Shown here: positions 1 to 11,281 of the stretch, piece by piece
Layout of the letters: the number at the start of each line of letters is the position of its first letter
How positions within the stretch are numbered: the stretch's first letter is position 1
Assembly (NCBI GenBank): GCA_032191485.1
Contig: JAVDOI010000011.1
Location: 22,046,887 to 22,110,886 of the forward strand
Origin: Leptoclinus maculatus
Lineage: Eukaryota; Chordata; Actinopteri; Perciformes; Stichaeidae
Direction: 5' to 3'
DNA length: 64,000 nt
Program-made: the position numbers and the translations under genes
Notes under the pieces: model-generated
Told to the model about the DNA's origin: nothing
The model's database searches: none
What the model saw: the letters and a program-made list of their open reading frames with translations, nothing else

Positions 1-850
1 ACTCCTCTGTCTGCTCCCATATGTGATCCTCCCTCACCTTCGTTCAGAGAGACACATTGTTTAGTCCCTTATTGTTTTTTCAATCACCCATCTGATTGGT
101 TCTTTTTAATTACCTGGGCAATAACATATTCAAGTCACAATGTGTGCTTGGAGGCAAAAGGGGCAAGTTCTGGTTCAACACTCCCTCGAGCAGTGTGGAA
201 TGTAAATTATCGCTGACCTTTACAAATTCGGTTGTGCCATTTCAGATTATTTGAATGTTCTGTATAGACTTTTGTTTCCTTTCATTTTCATGTAGTATGA
301 AAATCAATTAACGGTGACTTTTTGTCATTTTAATTATTTGTTATTATTATTATTTGTTTTTAATTATTTGTTAGGTATGTTATTTATCAGTGACAGTGGA
401 GAGAAACACGAATTTTGGGGAAAGGGATTAGGGGAAGACAGCTAGGAATCAAACTGGGAAATCTCTGTCCAGCGCATTTCAGCCCTTGTGGTAAGTGCCC
501 TAACAACATACAATAACAGTTTCACTGGTAATGGTGGTTGAGGTTTCACAATGTAGACTTTTAATATCCCTCTGCATTCAAATTAGATTCCAATTTAGAT
601 TAATGGAACTTTGAAAAATAAAAACATCATGGAAACGTGATTTTTCTTGTAATGGGCCATCCCAGTCACCAGGGAAAATGTTGTCATTGAACGTTTCTGC
701 AAACTTCAGGATTCATTGAATGTTAAGGTTTCTGAACCAAACACGTTTTTCTTAAATATGTATCATATCATTCTTAACGTTTAACGTTGTGAAACGATTG
801 GTTAGGTTTTGGCAGCAAAACTACATGGGTAAAAGTTTGGAAAAAATAAA

Positions 851-902
851 GTGACAACGTAGCGTGACAACGTAGCGTGACAGCGTAGTGCAACAACTTA
901 GC
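851..902. repeat. 13-bp tandem array, 4 copies
   Basis: Unit GTGACAACGTAGC. Copies 1 and 2 are identical, copies 3 and 4 carry a few changes, and a decayed fifth copy follows. It is a short local expansion with no coding capacity. Confidence 0.85.
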
Positions 903-3828
903 ATGAAAACGTCTATAGTGTGAATAAATAACAACCATCCTTAGCGGACTTTCCTATGTAACGCTGCATTACAAGCATATTAACGTTACTCAACAAGCGT
1001 ATAATCAACCTTTACTTTTGGTGTCAAATGAACAGCGGACTCCTGGGTGAAAGTCCTGTGTTTTTTTTGTTTGACCCATCCACCACTTGTTATTATACCA
1101 CGTATCACATTGGCAGAAATGTACAATGTCAACATTTTGGCACTGTACGGAATTTGGCAGCCCTGGCGTCTGGGATCAAGAGTCAAGAATTGGTTTGTAA
1201 AAGTTTGCTATAAAAAATGTAAAACCATTGGCTGTCTGGAGGGAAGGAAAAACAGAAACTCTAAAGCACATGCTGGACAATGGTCAACAGCATAAGTATG
1301 AATGATTTGTAGTCAAAGTGTGTGGACAAAATTACTTTAACTTACTAACTAATTACTTTACTTCCTACACAGTGTCACTCTTTTAATGGTGACCTAATCC
1401 TGCACTAGTAGCTGGAAACAAAATAAACCAATGTCAACATTTTAACATAATCATCCTTCTGCCACCTCTGTCAAATCAAACTGCCTTTCTGTTGTTCCAT
1501 TGGTTTGTACTAAAGAATGATCCCTCACTTTGTTATGTCCTGCCACAAAAGTCACCCCAATTTACCCGATTTTAGTCCAACTGAAATTACATTTTTGCTG
1601 AACGATCAGTAAATGTTGCGACTTGTGTGCTTAGTTGATCAAATTTGTAATTAGCAAAAACAACAACCTTTTACTGAAATATATGTCCTTTTGGAAAAAG
1701 TAATTACCTGCATCAGTATCTAATAAGGGCTTTGTTTTCATGCAAGATATAATGCAACCCTCTCGGGTGACATGGTCCTGGTTTACACATGTACACATCA
1801 TAAATTGTTTCGTTCATGCTGATACTCCTGAATAAATTCCCGTCATACCACCTCAATTAAACTGCTCGCTGCAACAGAGATCAGAGCACCTTTTCTGCTT
1901 CATTTCACCGCCGATGTTGAAATTAATTATTGTGTGCTTAATATTGCTGCTGGAGTGATATCTTCATGCTGCATTATAATTAGCTATTACTGATTATTCA
2001 AAGAGTCAGTATCAGGGTTGCAGAGGTTAAGCCCAATATTTTGACTTGGATAAGACCTTAACTGTGCATTTAATCACAGCTGGCGATGATGCAGACTGTT
2101 AATTTTGCCAAACAAGAACCGTGTTAATTGAATGTCTTAGTATAGCGATACAAAGAGGTTTATGTGTGTGTGTCTGTTCTGGATTGGGGACGGGGATGGA
2201 CTGGGAATAAAAAAAAGATGGCCCTTTACGTTACATTGAGTAAAATAGATGTAAAATTGTCTGTCATCTTTTCAAAATAAGACCTTCAGACTTCTCACAC
2301 TTTTGTTGGGGGTGGAGCCAAAAAAACATACCTCCTGACTTTGGCCACTAGGATGATGCAGCATCTTTTGCATAATCCACATCCCACTTGTCTTGAAGCT
2401 ATAAAGGGGTGTTATTTCCTAAAGATTTTACTTTTTTCCCTTAATTTCACATCCTCGCAGTGGCTTCGTGGTTGGCAGTGTCTCCTCTTAACAAGAAAGT
2501 CCTGGGGGCTTGCGTCATAGCACTGGTCCTTTTTCAGTGGAGTTAGCATGTTCCCCAGTGTGGTTTCCTTGCACATTTAATAAGCAGATCAGCGATAACC
2601 CGAATAGCCCCTGGGTATCTATGTGTGGATGGCGCAAAATCCTCTTGAACTGCTCCGAGTGTTTACCTGTGAATGGATGGTGGTTAGTTGCTGTAATGGC
2701 TCATGTGTGTTCAGTCAACCTGTATAATGTATGAATAAATTAATACGCAACTTCAATAAACACATGCCTATGTTTGCATACTGCTTCCTTGACCTTCCAG
2801 TTCTACTGATTTTGCCTGATCTCCACCAAGTCATTCAAGGCCTAGGTTTCTTTTTCACCAATCCATTAACAGCAGCACACACATAACATTATTGTGGTAT
2901 TATCAAGTTATGGAAGGGGAAGAAACCCATTTGTGATTTAAAGTGATGGATTATGAGCACTATGCAAGCTGTTTAAATAGGTTTTAGAATGCAGTGACTA
3001 ATAGGAGGTTTTGGCAAACCTGCTGTAGAACAGACAGTAGAGGCTCCTGACTGTGACAAATATTTTAATGGGTTTAGATTTGACATGGGCAGTAATTGGC
3101 ACAGAAAAAGTAAAAAAAAAAAAAACATTTGCTCTTTACCTACTGTACTTCTCTCTTTTTTTTTTTACATTAATAAAAAGATTTTCTCAAGGTAATACTG
3201 ATGCCTCTATATGACATATATAAGTAAGAATATTGGCTATTTATATATAGTTATTTTCAACGCCTGTCACAGAGTCCAATTCCGACGAAATAAGACAATA
3301 TCATGAAGTTTCAATAGAAACTCCTTCAGCTCAGACTCCAGCGGGGCCTCCGGCAGGGGACAGACCCAGATCTGGCTTCGCTGCCCAAATTAAATCTGCA
3401 GTAGGAGTTCCGGGCGGGAGGTGGAGAGCTCCGTGCCCGGCAGTAGCGGCTCTTTCCTCCTCAGGCCAGCCTGGGGATTGCGGGATAATTTCAGGGGGTC
3501 GCCAAATGGTTGAGAAAAAAACGTATTAGAAATAAAGTGACATTTTATAGACTGGGGAATGGTTTTTATATCACATTGCTGGTAGAAGTTTCCCGAAGAC
3601 CAAGCAGTCTCACAGAGGGGACAACGCCCCTCTACGACTAAATGTCTGAAGGCAAAGTAACTCTTGTTTGTCGTTATCTTCTCTTCATGAATGACCTGAC
3701 AAATTGTAGATGCCTTATCATAAATAGGAGAAAAAAAACTGACAATTTCCCAAAATGTGCGCAGAATGTCCACCCACATTTCTCCTGTGTGTTCATGTAT
3801 GAATGCTACTGCACACCTACACAGACTG

Positions 3829-3852
3829 CGTGTGTGTGTGTGTGTGTGTGTA
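3829..3852. repeat. (GT)n microsatellite
   Basis: An uninterrupted TG dinucleotide run of about 11-12 units. It creates artefactual His-Thr or Cys-Val repeats in the open frames that cross it. Confidence 0.95.
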
Positions 3853-6800
3853 CATGTTCTATCAGGATGAGAACATTTGTACAGATGGCGTGTTGGTGTT
3901 TGGATGGAATCTGCCATGCAACTCTGGATAATCATAACAAATCAGTGATAATCCATCAATCATCGACATGTTTTCATGAAAAAAAGCTGGAGACGGAGAA
4001 AGCGAGTAAAGGGATGACAGAAATGTGTAACCAGAAGATGCATCACAAAGAAATTAAATGGAAAAGGTCAAATTAAATAAGGATTGAATACAAAACAATG
4101 GCATATATGAGGCTGGGGACGTTGACATGTTCATCATACAATGAATTCTTCTTCAGTTGTTTTACAGTCAGTCTGTTTTAGTGCAGCCAGATTGCAGATT
4201 GACGCCAGGTGTGTCTCCCTCTCCCTTTGGAGAAGATAACAAAAGCGGGGATTGAGTCATCTTGTAACATACCTAACTTAAATGGATCATAACATATAGG
4301 GTAAGGCAATATTCCGCAGATGCTGCGGTTGAAATTGAGAGCAAACTTTTCTATGGATGTCAGTTTTTGTTAAGAGTCAGCAATTAATGACAGTATAAAA
4401 CGGTCAAGAAAGCAGGTTTTTCTAAAAATTGTGGATCACTGCAACCACGAGAGCTCATTGAGCATATAGTAATGAATGAGCGCAGACATCTTTGGGCTGA
4501 TGGGTCCAGTATACAAGATAAGCTGTGGACAGATGGACATATGCACAAATGCACTCACACACAGAAAACCAAACACATGATCTCCCCACAGGCTTATGCC
4601 TGGCGGAGATAATAAAGAATACAGTTAACAAAATAAAATGGCCTCCACTACTCAAAGTACAAAGCATTATCAAAGTAGAGCTAAACTGTAGTGAAAGTAC
4701 AATAACAATAAGGCCAAAAGGTGGCAAAACAGTACTACAGTAGTTACTATACATGACACAATTTGAGCTCAATAGCAAAAGAGGCAGAAAAAAGAGAAAA
4801 AGTTGAGTAAAGTAAAGCTTATACATATTTAAGGTATTGCTCACTTTGAGAACTCTCCAATGCAAAGCAATCAAGCCAATCTCACATTGGCTGTCAGAGA
4901 ATTTGGGAGACCTCATTCAATCATCTTTTATTTTTGAGCCCCTGGAATATTGGATGGTGGAGCCTGTTTGTCTTTTCCCCTTGGCTGTCTAATTAGTTTG
5001 ACAGCCCTGATCATCTCGCTTTTTACTGGTGTCTCAGTAGTCTGGTTAGCGCGGCACCCTGAATACTGATAACCCTCTTTAACACACACAGAGACTTTTT
5101 GAAATTCAGATGGGTTCTCTAATTCCTGCAGCGGAGATTCATACAGTTATTTCCATTCACACTGTCATCGGCAAACTTGAGGCCAGCCTTGCCTCTTTGG
5201 TTTTCTATGAGGAATTTAGCATTACTAAAAAGCCATGGGAACAAGACGAATACATTTAAACAAGTTTGATTTAGATTTGTAATGTTTTAATTGCTACGTT
5301 ACTTGATTTGATGAACACGATTTGTATGCTAACATCTGCAACAGGCCCACATTTCAATATACTGATGTGTCCTCGTAAACATTACACAAACCAGTCAACA
5401 TTTTATCTTTTTTTATATCAAAATATGCTGCCCATAACTGAAAACACATCATAGAAGGGAGAGAAACTTCACCTTGAAGCAGAGTTTATACATTATTTAT
5501 TATTCTATGAGGGCGGCTCAGGATTCAGTAATGAGCGTGGTCATGTTTCTCCCACAGAGAAGCATCTGAACCATCTCTTTTTCTCAGCCTCCTTCGCCCC
5601 CAGGATGTTTCCGTATATTAGAACTAGATATCAATCAGCTTTCTATACAGCTACCACGGCTATAAACACTGCTACACGCACACAGAGATCCACGTTTTCC
5701 ACCTATTATTTATCATTTCCCTCTCACTGATTCTCCGTATGAAAGAAACAATGGTGGAAGGGAGATAGATAGCAAGAAGTGAAAGCCAATAAAATCAGAA
5801 AAAAAGAGAGGCATTAGGGGAGAGAACATACAGTACCCCACAGGCAGCGAACACAGGAATTTTAAAAGAGAGTAGAAATGAGAGCACAGGAGATAAAAAA
5901 GGAACAAAGAAAGAATGAGGTATAGCAAATCTACAACTCAACATTATCGCAGGTACAGATGCAGTGGAATGCTCGTGAGTGTAGTATCGTATTGTATAAT
6001 CATACAACGGTTTGTATAATATCTCACGTCATCCTAAGAAAGTCCAGGAAAACAGGTAAGAAGTGTTTGGGCAACAGCACTACTTGGTTAGGTTTAGGAA
6101 AAGATAGCTGTTTCAGTCAAAACAACTATGGAAGTGGCGTTACATAGGTGCAGAAGTTACGTACCAAATACATAAGCACCGATGTCACTTTCACTCGAGA
6201 CACGAACAATGGTCTCCTAGATGAAAGTCCTGAGTTTTTGAACTTTTGTGGTTTTTACGTGGGTCACATATGAATTGATCAAGTGGCATTACTTTACAGT
6301 GCTTTCCTGAAGCTATAACTATGAACATACTAGTATGAGAACAGCCTAGATAGTTATATGGATGCATAAAAACAATAGTTAATCCTTTACTTACAGCCAA
6401 AGTGAAACCAGAATTCCCGGGCTCTGTTCCATGAGTATAAAAACCTTGTTCAAAATCTCTTTGACATTTGTATCTACGCTAATGACTAAAAACCCAATTG
6501 GAACATGGAGTATTTCCCAACAGTATGCTATGTGGTTCGCTCCAAATTCTTAGATGGTTGTTTTGGGAAAATATTGGAATGTCATTCTCCAACATTTATT
6601 TTTTTTGGCGAAGATCATACCCCATAAACCTACACAACAGAACAGGCGAGTCCACGAGAGAGTCGAGGTGATGGAGTTCTCTGGCGGATGTTATATACTA
6701 TTGCCGGTAATGCAACTTTAAGATAATGACTTTTACTTTCATCTATCAATAGTCCTAAGTCAAATGTAGCCAAAGTAGAGTTCATAATTGACCCCGGTCC

Positions 6801-9227
6801 CGTTTGGCAGGATATAGTGCGAGAGAGGGATAACAGTTAACCTTGAGGTCGGGGACATTCTGCTGCAGAGGAGGAGCAGCAGCATCAGTAGCACTTATTG
6901 ACTGCTTTTGATGTATGAACAGTCCTGAGGGTAGGGGGGTGAGTCACTGACACGTTAGCAATGATCGCATACTCCGAGATGACCCGGCTAAGAGAGGACG
7001 ACCTGCTGTAGACAGTGATAGAGACAGATCCATCTGAAAACCTGTCGCACAAGCTGCTAAGCATGGCCACCACGGTCCATCGCCACCCATTCTATTAATT
7101 CTCGTATGTCTAGTCTGCTCTAAAGCTACTGCTGAGGTCCAGCAATCAATAGACAGCGTTATTAGCTTACTGAGTGGGGCAGATTTTATTAAAAGGTCAC
7201 CGTTAAAAGGATTATCTCCAAATTGTGTTTAATGTCTTATCAATGTGCTTAGATTTTAGACATTTTGCAAGGCATTATTGGTGCCTATTCAACAGGCAAA
7301 TCACTGTGCTGGCTGTGGCCCTCCAATCAAATAATTAGATATTGTAGTCTATTTTGGAAGAATAATGTTTTTCAATCATTCAACATGTAGCGTTTCCCTT
7401 CCTTAGCCAATTAAACAGTAATTAATTAGCCTTAAAAACTCTAAATCCCCTAAATAGTACATGTGCTATGTTCACTTTATTGTGCAATTATTTAACACAG
7501 TCAATAGGTATTAACCCTCTTCCAGAAAAAAATCAAGTAATTCTGTCCTACAGAGCAAAAGAAGTCTCTGGCCCTGTTTACACCATTAGAATGCGTCTCC
7601 ATGGGTTTAGAGTGACCACATTTGAACGGACCTCTTTTCCCTGCCATATGCAAATAAACACATAGCCTACATCATTTCCGTTTGCAAAGACCAAATGCTT
7701 TGTCAGTTTTAACCGGAGTGTAGCTTTTGATGACTGTTTTTTCTGTTATGTCTTTGTCGGGAACAAATCTGGGCATGTTAGCGTTTACACTCCAAAAGAT
7801 ATGTGGTCAAATGCGTCCCAGACCACCTCGGCAAGTTCATAATGCTTCTTGGTGGTCGTTTAGACTTGTATGTAGCGCTGTCCACATGCTAATGACAGAT
7901 GTAAACAGGGTCTCTGTTACATTGAATTCTGCTCTAGACAACCATCACTATAATACACTCTGGGTTGCGTAAATTAAGTAGAATATGAAGGGTGCTTACC
8001 TATTTCACTCTCTCCCTGATTGTTCCTGTAACCATGATTACTTGCAGCCAGTGTTGTGAATGCTTCTGCATACAGTATAATTCAATAGAGTTGAATTCGC
8101 CATCAGTTTGCTTTCTTGAGTTGAATACTGTGTCTTTAGCTTGCACATGTGAGCTCGGGAGGTCATGGTACTTTGTTAAGAATCATGACTGCTGTTAATG
8201 GTTACTAGGGAAACAGGGACTAGGACAATTAGAAACGTATCAAAAGAAGAGAGTGAGTATCTTCATATATTCCGTCAGTCCCTTCGGCCTTGGTCACACT
8301 GTGTTCTGGACACGAGTGATTCATGCAGTTGGTACAGGCAGAATGCTTCGACTTCTCCTTGCTGGGTCAACTAACTCCAACAAGCTGTTTACTGTATTCA
8401 CTTTCCAAAAACAGCTTTTTGCACGCGTTTCTCAGTACGCGGAGCATATGAGCTTGGCTTTGGACAGCTCTATCTGTGATCACTGCTGTTTTAGCTCTGA
8501 GATAGAAGAGACAAATAAGCAATTTCTCCTTACATTTTGGATTTATGTGCAGCGCAGCATTTTGTGTCAGCTAAGAGACAATTTCCTTGTGCACAGGGGC
8601 CCAAAAAGCTTTTCTTTCACCTTTGCGCAATTGCTTTCTTGTTGACTCCCCATGAACCTGACTTTGTCATACAGAACCCTTCCTTTAGTTCCTTTCCCTG
8701 GTGTCAAGGGTGTAAGGGATTTGGACTTCAGTTAGCCACCTGTTTTCACCAAGTCAAAAGTGAAAGGTACTAGCTATTTTAACTACACAGAGAAATAGGG
8801 GTATTTCTTCTGTACCCAAAGGTACATTTTTCATTAAAGTACCATGTAAGGTATGGCAATGGTCCTTAAAGTGATAACTATGGACCTTTGTTTAATTTCA
8901 AAAGGTACGAAATCATTGCTGGCAGTGAAGGGTAAGCCCCAGTTCCACCGAAAGCCGGATATACTACGGATGTCCCCGGATCACCTCGGATAAAAAGGTG
9001 TGAACCGGGGTGATCCGGGAAGGAAATCGTCCCGGATGACAACACATTTGACATGTTTCCCGGTTCTACTACGGTTCTGCCACGGATCACCCCTGTTCAA
9101 GCCTGGTTCATCCCGGATGGCCACGGTTTGACCACGGATGAGCACGGTTTGACCACGGTTCAACTACGGATATGCCACGGACACGGCCCGGATGCGTCAC
9201 GGATGCGTCCCAGATGAAGCGTCAGGG

Positions 9228-9236
9228 TATAAATAG
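9228..9236 (+). promoter_or_regulatory. TATA-box-like motif TATAAATAG
   Basis: A consensus TATA element lies about 60 bases upstream of the ATG at 9289, at the inner edge of the left CGGAT array. Its placement fits a core promoter driving the small ORF. Function is inferred from position only. Confidence 0.5.
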
Positions 9237-9288
9237 TTCTGATTTTCAGAGACAAAATCACTCTTCCAAAAATATTTGAAAGGACAAC

Positions 9289-9414
9289 ATGCCGAAAATT
9301 AAACCCAAGAAGAAGGCGATGACTGCTGCAAAGAAGAAAGCTGCTGCTGCAGCAGCAGAAGAAGAAAAGAAAAGAAGAATCTTCCTCAGACGACAACAAC
9401 ACACCGAAAATTAA
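9289..9414 (+). CDS. 41-codon Lys/Ala-rich small ORF inside the CGGAT-array element
   Basis: ATG at 9289 to TAA at 9412 encodes 41 residues: a lysine-rich N-terminus, a run of six alanines encoded by GCT/GCA repeats, three glutamates, then a basic KKRR segment. I recognise no domain. A 16-bp direct repeat (CCGAAAATTAAACCCA) occurs at 9292-9307, just after the start codon, and again at 9404-9419, overlapping the stop codon. The present reading frame may therefore be the remnant of a longer transposase N-terminus left by an internal deletion or duplication. Basic, alanine-rich N-termini are compatible with nuclear localisation or DNA binding, but this is inference; it may be untranslated. Confidence 0.35.
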   Translation: MPKIKPKKKAMTAAKKKAAAAAAEEEKKRRIFLRRQQHTEN

Positions 9415-10367
9415 ACCCATCCGGGGTGCTCTGGGGTGTCAACTAGCTCCCGTTTCATCCCGGATTAACACGGTTATGCTACGGTTCATCCCGGTCCTAC
9501 TACGTTTCTTCCCGGATGCGCTATGATCAACGCCGCCCCCCTCTCCATTCCCGGATGTCCCCGGATCACCCCGGATGTTAGTTGTATGTCCGACGAGCCG
9601 CTCGTCTTCCCGGATACGCCGCGGATGGCCACGGTTTTACTACGGTTCATCACGGAACGTCCCGGACTGACTACGGTTCCACTCCTGGATGACCCCGGAT
9701 CTGATCCGTAGTGTATCCGGGGACATCCGGCTTTCGGTGGAACTGGGGCTGTACATAATTGTACTTTTAACTTAAGATACTGCCAAATCTTGATTGAAAT
9801 AGACATTTGGTTTTCCTGAAATAAAATGGGCTACTGGTTAATTTTCAAACAATTCGTTGTGTGTGTGGCCTGAAGATTACAAATAATTGACTTTGATGAT
9901 TTTAGCTGGTCTTTACATTGCAGTATATCATTCAAAGTATACTTAAATAGTTAAAAAAAGCAATAATGTTTAGGATATTAGGGATCATGTTGGTTGTTCC
10001 ATTCAAATGCCATTGAGATGTGAACAAATTGTTCTTTTAATGAATGTTGGTGAATCATTCAAACCGTTTTTGAATTTAAGGGTATGTTTATTGCCTCATA
10101 AAAGTACAGACTGGCCTGTCGCTCCAGCTGTACCCCACTAGGTACCAATTCTGTAGCTTTCCAATGGGTACATTTTTGTACCAGGATGTAAAGGTACATA
10201 TTTGTCAGGAGGGGGGCACAAATGTTCTTTTAGGAGGTACAGACCAGGAAGTATAATAATTTACCAATGTTGAAGGTACAGTGCTCGTACCCTGCTACGG
10301 TACAGCTGGAGGGACAAAGCCTTTGTACTTCTTTAGGTCCATTCCTGTACCTTGATTTCTTACTGTG

Positions 10368-10462
10368 TAACAAGTGACAAACATTGCAACATCCTAGAAA
10401 AAGTTCTATCATCACCTTGAATTATGGAAATACTGTTATCCTTAAGACTTCCTGGGAGGCAG
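10368..10462. other. Short non-coding spacer
   Basis: About 90 bases between the outer DNA element and the inverted LTR. It ends in GCAG (10459-10462), the left target duplication of that LTR. Confidence 0.7.
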
Positions 10463-11277
10463 TGTTGAGGCAATAAATATAAACAGGAGTCCAGCGCTGG
10501 ACTGGTTTGTTGACTAGTTACTGCGCATGTGCGCCAAAAATAAGTTCGCTGAATTCAGGTTTCAAAATAAAACATGTATTTAATAACAAATGCAATCTGA
10601 ATTAACTATCGATAGTAAAATGCTCTCGAGAACAGCTTTTACACACACTCCAAACAGGAAGCTTGTTACCTGAAGGACGAATAGTGATGAAGAGACTGAA
10701 TACTCATTTGAATCTCCTTTCATAGTCCGTAAAATATCTGTATCAAATTCTATTGGCCTAAATCCAGCTGACTCCTCCTAGCCTTAGTCAGCTGACTCCC
10801 TCGTCGTCTCCTATTGGTCTCCGTCTGTAGCTCCTCCTTCTTGGGTCCCTCTTGGGTCCTCGCTCTAATCCTGGTGTCCTCTGTTAAAGCCCGACTTAAA
10901 ATCCTGTCTATCCCTATCGACTATTCTTACAGATTAATACATTTATTAATAATACATCAAATAATTGTCTCTTATGGTTCAACACTCCTATAGTAAACAT
11001 ATTGTAAACACACTATACACTTGATAAGTATTCTGGTACTTCCTGATACTTTGACACTTTTTACAAGCATATGTGCGGCATTTCCACGATGCTTCCTATA
11101 CTCATACTGTAAAGATAATACATCTCATAGATAAATATATTGCAACTCTTTAACCCATGGTAACATTGTTATTATTTTGACACTTCTATTCACCATAAGA
11201 GGTGCTAATCATCATACTAAACCAATTCTAATACTAAAATCCCACTAATTCTATCTTTAATACTGAAATCCTCCACA
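10463..11277 (-). mobile_element. Solo LTR (family 1), minus orientation
   Basis: Read on the minus strand, this 815-bp unit begins TGTGGAGGATTTCAG and ends CTCAACA, giving the TG...CA termini of a retroviral LTR. It is flanked by the perfect 4-bp duplication GCAG (10459-10462 and 11278-11281). It is closely similar along its whole length to the LTR at 62910-63731 and shares start and R/U5-like blocks with the family-2 LTRs at 20668 and 26357. No internal retroviral sequence is attached in this orientation, so it is a solo LTR left by LTR-LTR recombination. It is not the 5' LTR of the neighbouring provirus, which lies on the other strand. Confidence 0.88.
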
Positions 11278-11281
11278 GCAG

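Larger units (their letters stand above)
1..8785. other. Non-coding host DNA, no gene recognised
   Basis: About 8.8 kb of AT-rich DNA in which I recognise no protein domain, RNA gene or complete transposon. The longest open frames (minus 3390-3935, plus 3642-4076, minus 4455-4916) have no familiar motif, and the first two run through a (GT)n tract. The stretch contains a 13-bp tandem array (851-902), a (GT)n microsatellite (3829-3852) and degenerate copies of a dispersed fish repeat (about 760-1090 and 6050-6260). AT-rich blocks dense in homeodomain-like TAAT cores lie at about 1880-2110 and 7150-7450. Confidence 0.6.
8935..9750 (+). mobile_element. Unclassified 816-bp TIR element with CGGAT/CGGTT arrays
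   Basis: A perfect 26-bp terminal inverted repeat (8935-8960 and 9725-9750, starting AGCCCCAGTTCCACC) is flanked by GTA on each side (8932-8934 and 9751-9753), which looks like a 3-bp target duplication. Inside each end lies an array of a roughly 11-bp degenerate unit built on CGGAT or CGGTT (for example CCACGGTTTGA, CCACGGATGAG), about 8961-9215 and 9420-9724. Between the arrays is a small non-repetitive centre with a TATA box and a short ORF. Subterminal repeat arrays of this sort are known transposase-binding regions in CACTA/EnSpm and some other DNA transposons. The TIR does not begin CACTA and I cannot assign a superfamily. Confidence 0.75.
8786..10367. mobile_element. GTAC-rich non-autonomous DNA transposon (outer host of a nested insertion)
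   Basis: The left end starts CACAGAGAAATAGGGGTA and the right end, read inverted, is CACAGTAAGAAATCAAGGTA. These imperfect terminal inverted repeats are bounded on both sides by TA, as expected for TA target duplication (Tc1/mariner-type or a similar family). The body carries well over a dozen GTAC-containing motifs such as GGTACA and TGTACC on both sides of the inner element. No transposase is visible, so it would be non-autonomous. It is interrupted by the unrelated element at 8935-9750. The superfamily is not established; the boundaries rest on the TIR/TA match only. Confidence 0.55.

Noticed and set aside
3390..3935. 181-codon open frame on the minus strand and 144-codon frame on the plus strand (3642-4076)
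   Set aside because: Both cross the (GT)n tract and gain His-Thr or Cys-Val repeats from it. They have no domain, no splice context, and overlap each other.
8961..9724. CRISPR-like array
   Set aside because: Units are contiguous and degenerate without unique spacers, inside a TIR element in an animal genome.
8981..9806. Minus- and plus-strand open frames across the CGGAT arrays
   Set aside because: The repeats lack stop codons in several frames, so open frames arise automatically. The peptides are just translated repeat units.
10463..11277. 5' LTR of the provirus
   Set aside because: Opposite orientation, different LTR subfamily and its own 4-bp duplication.
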